Shown piece after piece: positions 60,148-64,000 of a DNA stretch of 64,000 nt (the first letter of the stretch is position 1; each line of letters starts with the position of its first letter). Source of the DNA: Erythrobacter sp. Its GTDB lineage: Bacteria > Pseudomonadota > Alphaproteobacteria > Sphingomonadales > Sphingomonadaceae. The notes beneath the pieces were generated by a model that saw only the letters and a program-made list of their open reading frames with translations, searched no databases and was not told the DNA's origin. The stretch spans positions 1 through 64,000 of the forward strand of contig JAPYPR010000002.1 of the NCBI GenBank assembly GCA_029937545.1, read 5' to 3'. Both the position numbers and the translations under genes were made by a program.

Positions 60148-62207
60148 CAGACAATACTCCCCATCCCTTCTTCGACAGACATACGCATGGGTTTGTCCGG
60201 CTAGCGACGGCAACTCCGAGAGTGCGGACAGCCGACGTAGCTTACAACGCAGAAGGAATTTTGGAGCAGGCAAAAAGAGCCGATGAGCTGCATGTCGATC
60301 TGCTACTTTATCCCGAGCTTTGCCTCTCCTCCTACGCGATAGACGATCTTCACCTGCAGGCTGCCCTGCTGGAATCGGTCGAACTCCACCTCATGCAAAT
60401 CTGTGATGCTTCGAGGGATTTGTCACCTGTTCTCGTGATCGGCGCCCCTCTGCGCCATAACGGTCGAATCTACAATTGCGCTATCGTGATTGCGCGGGGC
60501 AAAATCCTCGGCGTAGTACCCAAGAGCTATCTTCCCAATTATCGTGAATTCTACGAGAAGCGATGGTTCGCTCACGGCCGCAATATCCAGGGGTTGGAAA
60601 TTCGCCTCGGAGACAACCCTGTCCCCTTTGGAACGGACATCTTGTTCTCGGCAGAAAACCTTGCAGGGTTCGTCTTCGGCATAGAGATTTGCGAGGATTT
60701 CTGGGCACCGCAGCCACCCGGCGTTCTGGCCGCGCTCGCCGGGGCCACAATGATCCTGAACTTGTCGGCGTCGAACATCACGATCGGCAAATCCGACGAA
60801 CGTCACTTACTGAGCCGTGCAAGTTCGTCTCGCTGCGTTTGCGCCTACGCTTATTCGGCAAGTGGACACGGAGAGAGCACTACCGACCTTGCTTGGGACG
60901 GTCAGGGAATGATCTACGAACTGGGCGATCTCCTGGCGGAAAGCGTTCGGTTCGATCTTAAGCCTGAACTGTGCGTTGCCGACATCGATACGCGGCGGAT
61001 TCTCAACGACCGCATGCGAATGCAGACGTTCAACGATGGAGCCGAAGCAGCGGGACGCCCCGAAGACTTTTACCGCACGGTCCCATTTGCGCATCGACCT
61101 GCGCGGGACAGTGCCGATCTTATCCGCCCGATCCGCCGCTTCCCCTTCGTGCCGAACCGCGCGCACAAGCTGGACGAGGATTGCTACGAGGCCTTCAACA
61201 TCCAAGTCGATGCGCTGATGCGCCGGATACAGGCTACCAGTGCGAAATCGCTGGTGATCGGCATTTCGGGCGGGCTCGACAGCACCCATGCCCTGCTGGT
61301 TGCGGCCAAGGCGATGGATCGGCTCGGTCGCCCGCGCAGCGACATCCGGGGCTACACCATGCCCGGCTTCGCCACGTCGGACGATACGAAGTCCAACGCC
61401 TGGAAACTCATGGAAGCTTTCGAGATTACGGCGGAAGAAATCGACATCAAGCCCGCCGCGCGGCAAATGCTGGAGGACATCGGCCACCCCTTCGCCGATG
61501 GCGAGCCGCATTACGATGTGACCTTCGAGAACGTGCAGGCGGGGCTGCGTACCGACTACCTCTTCCGCCTGGCCGGACATCATTCGGGCTTCGTGATCGG
61601 CACGGGCGATCTATCGGAACTGGCGCTTGGCTGGTGCACCTATGGCGTGGGCGACCAGATGAGCCATTATGCAGTCAATGCAGGCGTTCCCAAGACGCTG
61701 ATCCAGTACCTGATCCGCTGGACGACGACGACCAGCCAGTTCGACGAGCAGTGCGACGAAGTGCTGCTCGCCATCCTCGATACCGAGATCAGTCCCGAGC
61801 TGGTGCCAGCAGGCGAGGACGGCGCGATACAGTCCACCCAGTCGATTATCGGGCCCTACGAGCTGAACGACTTCTTCCTCCATCACATTGTCCGCTGGGG
61901 GCAGAGCCCGAGCCATGTCGCGTTCCTTGCGTGGCATGCGTGGAAGGATGCGAAGGAAGGCTCGTGGCCGATCGATTTTCCCGAAGAGCGGAAGAACGAG
62001 TACGATCTCGCCACGATTGCGAAGTGGCTCGAAAATTTCGTGAGGCGCTTCTTTGCCTTCAGCCAGTTCAAGCGCAGCGCCTTGCCCAATGGTCCGAAAG
62101 TCAGCGCTGGCGGGGCACTCTCCCCGCGTGGTGACTGGCGCGCGCCGAGCGATGCGGTGGCCGATTTGTGGCTCGATGACCTGAAACGAAACGTACCGGA
62201 AAGCTGA
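60144..62207 (+). CDS. nadE: Glutamine-dependent NAD(+) synthase
   Basis: This 687-residue two-domain enzyme amidates NaAD to NAD. The N-terminal nitrilase-like glutaminase shows its Glu (YPELCLSSY), Lys (KSYLPNYREF) and Cys (GIEICEDFW). The C-terminal synthetase has the ATP-pyrophosphatase loop ISGGLDSTHALL near residue 375 and GTGDLSELALGW near 490. Ammonia is channelled between them. The first third has lower GC and different codon use from the last half, with the change near 61,100-61,250, suggesting recombination within the gene. It overlaps pncC by four bases. Confidence 0.96.
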   Translation: MTDNTPHPFFDRHTHGFVRLATATPRVRTADVAYNAEGILEQAKRADELHVDLLLYPELCLSSYAIDDLHLQAALLESVELHLMQICDASRDLSPVLVIGAPLRHNGRIYNCAIVIARGKILGVVPKSYLPNYREFYEKRWFAHGRNIQGLEIRLGDNPVPFGTDILFSAENLAGFVFGIEICEDFWAPQPPGVLAALAGATMILNLSASNITIGKSDERHLLSRASSSRCVCAYAYSASGHGESTTDLAWDGQGMIYELGDLLAESVRFDLKPELCVADIDTRRILNDRMRMQTFNDGAEAAGRPEDFYRTVPFAHRPARDSADLIRPIRRFPFVPNRAHKLDEDCYEAFNIQVDALMRRIQATSAKSLVIGISGGLDSTHALLVAAKAMDRLGRPRSDIRGYTMPGFATSDDTKSNAWKLMEAFEITAEEIDIKPAARQMLEDIGHPFADGEPHYDVTFENVQAGLRTDYLFRLAGHHSGFVIGTGDLSELALGWCTYGVGDQMSHYAVNAGVPKTLIQYLIRWTTTTSQFDEQCDEVLLAILDTEISPELVPAGEDGAIQSTQSIIGPYELNDFFLHHIVRWGQSPSHVAFLAWHAWKDAKEGSWPIDFPEERKNEYDLATIAKWLENFVRRFFAFSQFKRSALPNGPKVSAGGALSPRGDWRAPSDAVADLWLDDLKRNVPES

Positions 62208-62258
62208 TCGAGCTTCCCGGCACGTCGCTGACGCTTAAGGGAGGGGAGGGTCGGAGGA

Positions 62259-62852
62259 TTACGCGGCCAGCCGTTCGACTTCCTGATGGGCCTCGGCGAT
62301 CTTCTCTTCGCCGCCTTCGCCCAGGATACCGTCCGCAGCGACTATCCGCACATCGGTCATGCCCAGGAACCCGAGGAAAAACTTCAGCCAGGGCGACATG
62401 AAATCGATATCGCTGCCGATCGGCGTTCCGCCGGTCGCTGCTGTAATATAAACCGTCTTGTCGGTGAGCAGGCCTTCCGGTCCGTTTTGCGTGTAGCGGA
62501 AGGTCCGCCCGGCGCGCGCGACGAGGTCGGCCCAGGCCTTCAGCGTGGCAGGCACGGTGAAGTTGTAGACCGGCACGCTGAAAACGATCGTATCGGCGGC
62601 GTCGAGTTCGTCGATCAGCTCGTCGGCGATCTTCGCAAGACCGTGCTGCGCGTCCGAACGATCGGCATAGGGCGCAAGGTTGGCCGCGTGCCGCTCGGCA
62701 TCGATGAAGGGGAGGTCGTTTTTCGCCAGGTCGCGCGTCACGACTGTCGCCTCGTCCTTAATGGCGAGCCTTTTGATGAGCTTGCTCCCGAGGCTGGTCG
62801 AAACGCTGTCATCGCCGCGGATGCTGCTGGTGACGTGGAGGATATTGGTCAT
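62259..62852 (-). CDS. azoR: FMN-dependent NADH-azoreductase/quinone reductase
   Basis: This 197-residue flavodoxin-fold protein reduces quinones and azo dyes by two-electron transfer, protecting against quinone stress. The phosphate loop is TSSIRGDDSVS near residue 9. FSVPVYNFTVPATLKAW is near residue 90, and TAATGGTPIG near 138 is the second FMN contact. It lies 14 bases after the pirin gene and is probably transcribed with it. Confidence 0.94.
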   Translation of the reverse strand: MTNILHVTSSIRGDDSVSTSLGSKLIKRLAIKDEATVVTRDLAKNDLPFIDAERHAANLAPYADRSDAQHGLAKIADELIDELDAADTIVFSVPVYNFTVPATLKAWADLVARAGRTFRYTQNGPEGLLTDKTVYITAATGGTPIGSDIDFMSPWLKFFLGFLGMTDVRIVAADGILGEGGEEKIAEAHQEVERLAA

Positions 62853-62866
62853 GGCTCTGTTCCTGC

Positions 62867-63583
62867 TCAGGCCGCATCGACGAGGACGAGTTCGCTATCC
62901 TCGAGCGCGGTAATGGTAATGCTGTATTCCTTGGTGGTGGCGATGCCGTCGCGGGCCTGCGCTTCGATGTCGCCGACGCGGATGCTGCCGGTGGCCGGCA
63001 CAAGATAGAGGTGACGGTCGGCAGTGCGCGGCGTGTAGGTCACGCTTTCGCCGGCCTTGACGGTCGCACCGAGCACGCGGGCATCGGTGCGGATGGGGAG
63101 GGCCCCCTCATCAGCCGTAGAGCCGTCGTTTGCCACGCCGCTGGCGAGGGGCACGAATTGTCCGGCGCGGTCCCCCTTGGGGAACTGTCGCGCGCCCCAG
63201 TCGGGATCGCCGCCGCGCTCCTCCGGGATAATCCAGATCTGGAACAGCGTGGTTTCCTCGTCTTCCAGGTTGAATTCCGAATGCGCGACGCCGCGTCCGG
63301 CGCTCATCACTTGCACGTCGCCTGCTTCCGTTCGGCCTTCGTTGCCCATGCTGTCGCGATGGGTGATGGCCCCGGTGCGGACATAGGTGATGATTTCAAT
63401 GTCATTGTGGGTATGGGTGGGGAAACCGCTCTTGGGCGCGATCCTGTCGTCGTTCCACACGCGCAGCGCGCCCCAGTTGACGCGCGACGGATCGTGGTAG
63501 CCAGCGAAAGAAAAGTGGTGGTTCGCGTCCAGCCAACCATGGTTGGCCTTGCCGAGACTGTCGAAGGGACGGTGTTCGATCAT
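62867..63583 (-). CDS. Pirin family protein
   Basis: This 238-residue bicupin has the conserved metal-binding segment FPTHTHNDIEIITYV near residue 55 and GRGVAHSEFN near 98, together giving the His/Glu iron site. Bacterial pirins include quercetin 2,3-dioxygenases and redox-responsive proteins; the closest form here is YhaK-like. AAGGAG before the ATG at 63583 decides the start. It is paired with azoR and divergent from a LysR gene, a common quinone/flavonoid-response arrangement. Confidence 0.92.
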   Translation of the reverse strand: MIEHRPFDSLGKANHGWLDANHHFSFAGYHDPSRVNWGALRVWNDDRIAPKSGFPTHTHNDIEIITYVRTGAITHRDSMGNEGRTEAGDVQVMSAGRGVAHSEFNLEDEETTLFQIWIIPEERGGDPDWGARQFPKGDRAGQFVPLASGVANDGSTADEGALPIRTDARVLGATVKAGESVTYTPRTADRHLYLVPATGSIRVGDIEAQARDGIATTKEYSITITALEDSELVLVDAA

Positions 63584-63615
63584 GTGCCTGCTCCTTTGAA
63601 GGAAGTGGTCGCTGG

Positions 63616-63641
63616 ACAAGCAGATAGACCTTGCTGCTTGT
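63616..63641. promoter_or_regulatory. Probable LysR operator between pirin and the LysR gene
   Basis: ACAAGCAG (63616-63623) and CTGCTTGT (63634-63641) form a perfect 8-base inverted repeat with a 10-base spacer. It lies 33 bases from the pirin start and 49 from the LysR start. The place, size and symmetry suit the recognition site of the divergently encoded regulator. Confidence 0.65.
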
Positions 63642-63689
63642 TCCGATAACTGCGATAAATAATGGTGAAATGTTCAGGAAATTCGAACA

Positions 63690-64000
63690 GTGAAGGTTGG
63701 CGAGCCTACCCTCGACCAGCTTCGCATCTTTCTTGCTGTGGTCGAGGAGGGCAGCTTCGGCGCGGCAGCGCGCAAGATGGGGCGGGCGGTGTCGGCCGTC
63801 AGCTACGGCGTCTCCCAGATGGAGGCGCAGCTTGGCTTGACGCTGTTTGAGCGTGAAGGGTCTCGCCGCCCGGTGCTGACCGAGGCCGGCAAGGGCCTGC
63901 TGGTCGAAGCCAAGGCGGTGGCCGACGGCATCGATACGCTCCTGGCGAAAACGCAGAGTCTCCATGCGGGCCTCGAAAGCGAGGTCTCGCTGGTCGTCGA
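63690..64000 (+). CDS. LysR family transcriptional regulator (partial, runs off the window)
   Basis: The first 103 codons encode a LysR winged helix-turn-helix: LDQLRIFLAVVEEGSFGAAARKMGRAVSAVSYGVSQMEAQLG, then LFEREGSRRPVLTEAGKGLL. The frame is open to the end of the window with no stop. The GTG start at 63690 lies about eight bases after AGGAAA. It probably controls the divergent pirin-azoR pair through the palindrome in the shared gap, and itself. The inducer domain is outside the window. Confidence 0.92.
   Translation, partial: MKVGEPTLDQLRIFLAVVEEGSFGAAARKMGRAVSAVSYGVSQMEAQLGLTLFEREGSRRPVLTEAGKGLLVEAKAVADGIDTLLAKTQSLHAGLESEVSLVV

Noticed and set aside
1-64000. CRISPR arrays, prophages, insertion sequences, toxin-antitoxin pairs, secretion or defence systems
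   Set aside because: Searched by eye on both strands; no direct repeat arrays, transposases, integrases or phage structural genes were found.

Overview
The window is a stretch of ordinary chromosome from a high-GC alphaproteobacterium, most likely Sphingomonadales and probably the Erythrobacteraceae. This is inferred from the gene order rpsB-tsf / pyrH-frr-uppS-cdsA-dxr-rseP-bamA-skp-fabZ-rpmE, from the absence of lpxD, lpxA and lpxB in the bamA-fabZ block (sphingomonads use glycosphingolipids instead of LPS), from a TonB receptor paired with a TPR-sulfotransferase, and from the DUF6445 remnant. No prophage, insertion sequence, integrase or CRISPR array was seen.

Layout. 1-7.2 kb: a BCCT osmolyte transporter, then a TonB-dependent receptor followed by a TPR-sulfotransferase across a 15-bp hairpin. 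7.2-11.8 kb: a CsaA-like protein, an MFS carrier, a KAS III-like enzyme, the phospholipid pair psd-pssA and a small membrane protein. 12.2-24.1 kb: the translation and envelope core (rpsB, tsf, pyrH, frr, uppS, cdsA, dxr, rseP, bamA, skp, fabZ, rpmE), mostly with overlapping or abutting genes. 24.1-33.2 kb: a prolyl-4-hydroxylase-like oxygenase, tRNA-His, a leucine dehydrogenase-type enzyme, the cytochrome c maturation operon ccmCDEFGH plus a CcmI/CycH-like TPR protein, and the potassium carrier kup. 33.2-37.5 kb: a broken DUF6445 gene, then a minus-strand operon dapF-mtaB-ftsY-yciB-GNAT with 4-base overlaps. 37.5-45 kb: a GGDEF-EAL protein, an EVE protein, a frameshifted SDR gene, csbD with a near-consensus EcfG stress promoter, a ThDP enzyme, an MFS carrier and pgsA. 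45-52.7 kb: a probably acquired CDF metal transporter, oxyR-rnd, aspS, a DUF2383 protein and a serine hydrolase. 52.8-64 kb: acpP-fabF-mltG-2'-5' RNA ligase-like gene, tRNA-Met, tRNA-Gln, a YghU-type GST, topoisomerase IB, an HWE/HisKA_2 histidine kinase, pncC-nadE, and azoR-pirin divergent from a LysR regulator that runs off the end.

Functional themes. The window holds much of glycerophospholipid synthesis (cdsA, pssA, psd, pgsA), fatty acid synthesis (fabZ, acpP, fabF, KAS III), isoprenoid supply for the cell wall (dxr, uppS), outer membrane assembly (bamA, skp, rseP), heme delivery to cytochrome c, and redox or stress defence (oxyR, azoR, pirin, csbD). Most of it is conserved housekeeping. 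The parts worth a second look are regulatory or evolutionary: stress promoters, hairpins between co-transcribed genes, a decayed gene, a frameshift, a composition break inside nadE, repeat-like palindromes at ccmH and beside the metal transporter, and an operator-like palindrome between pirin and its LysR neighbour. No clearly new multi-gene system was found.
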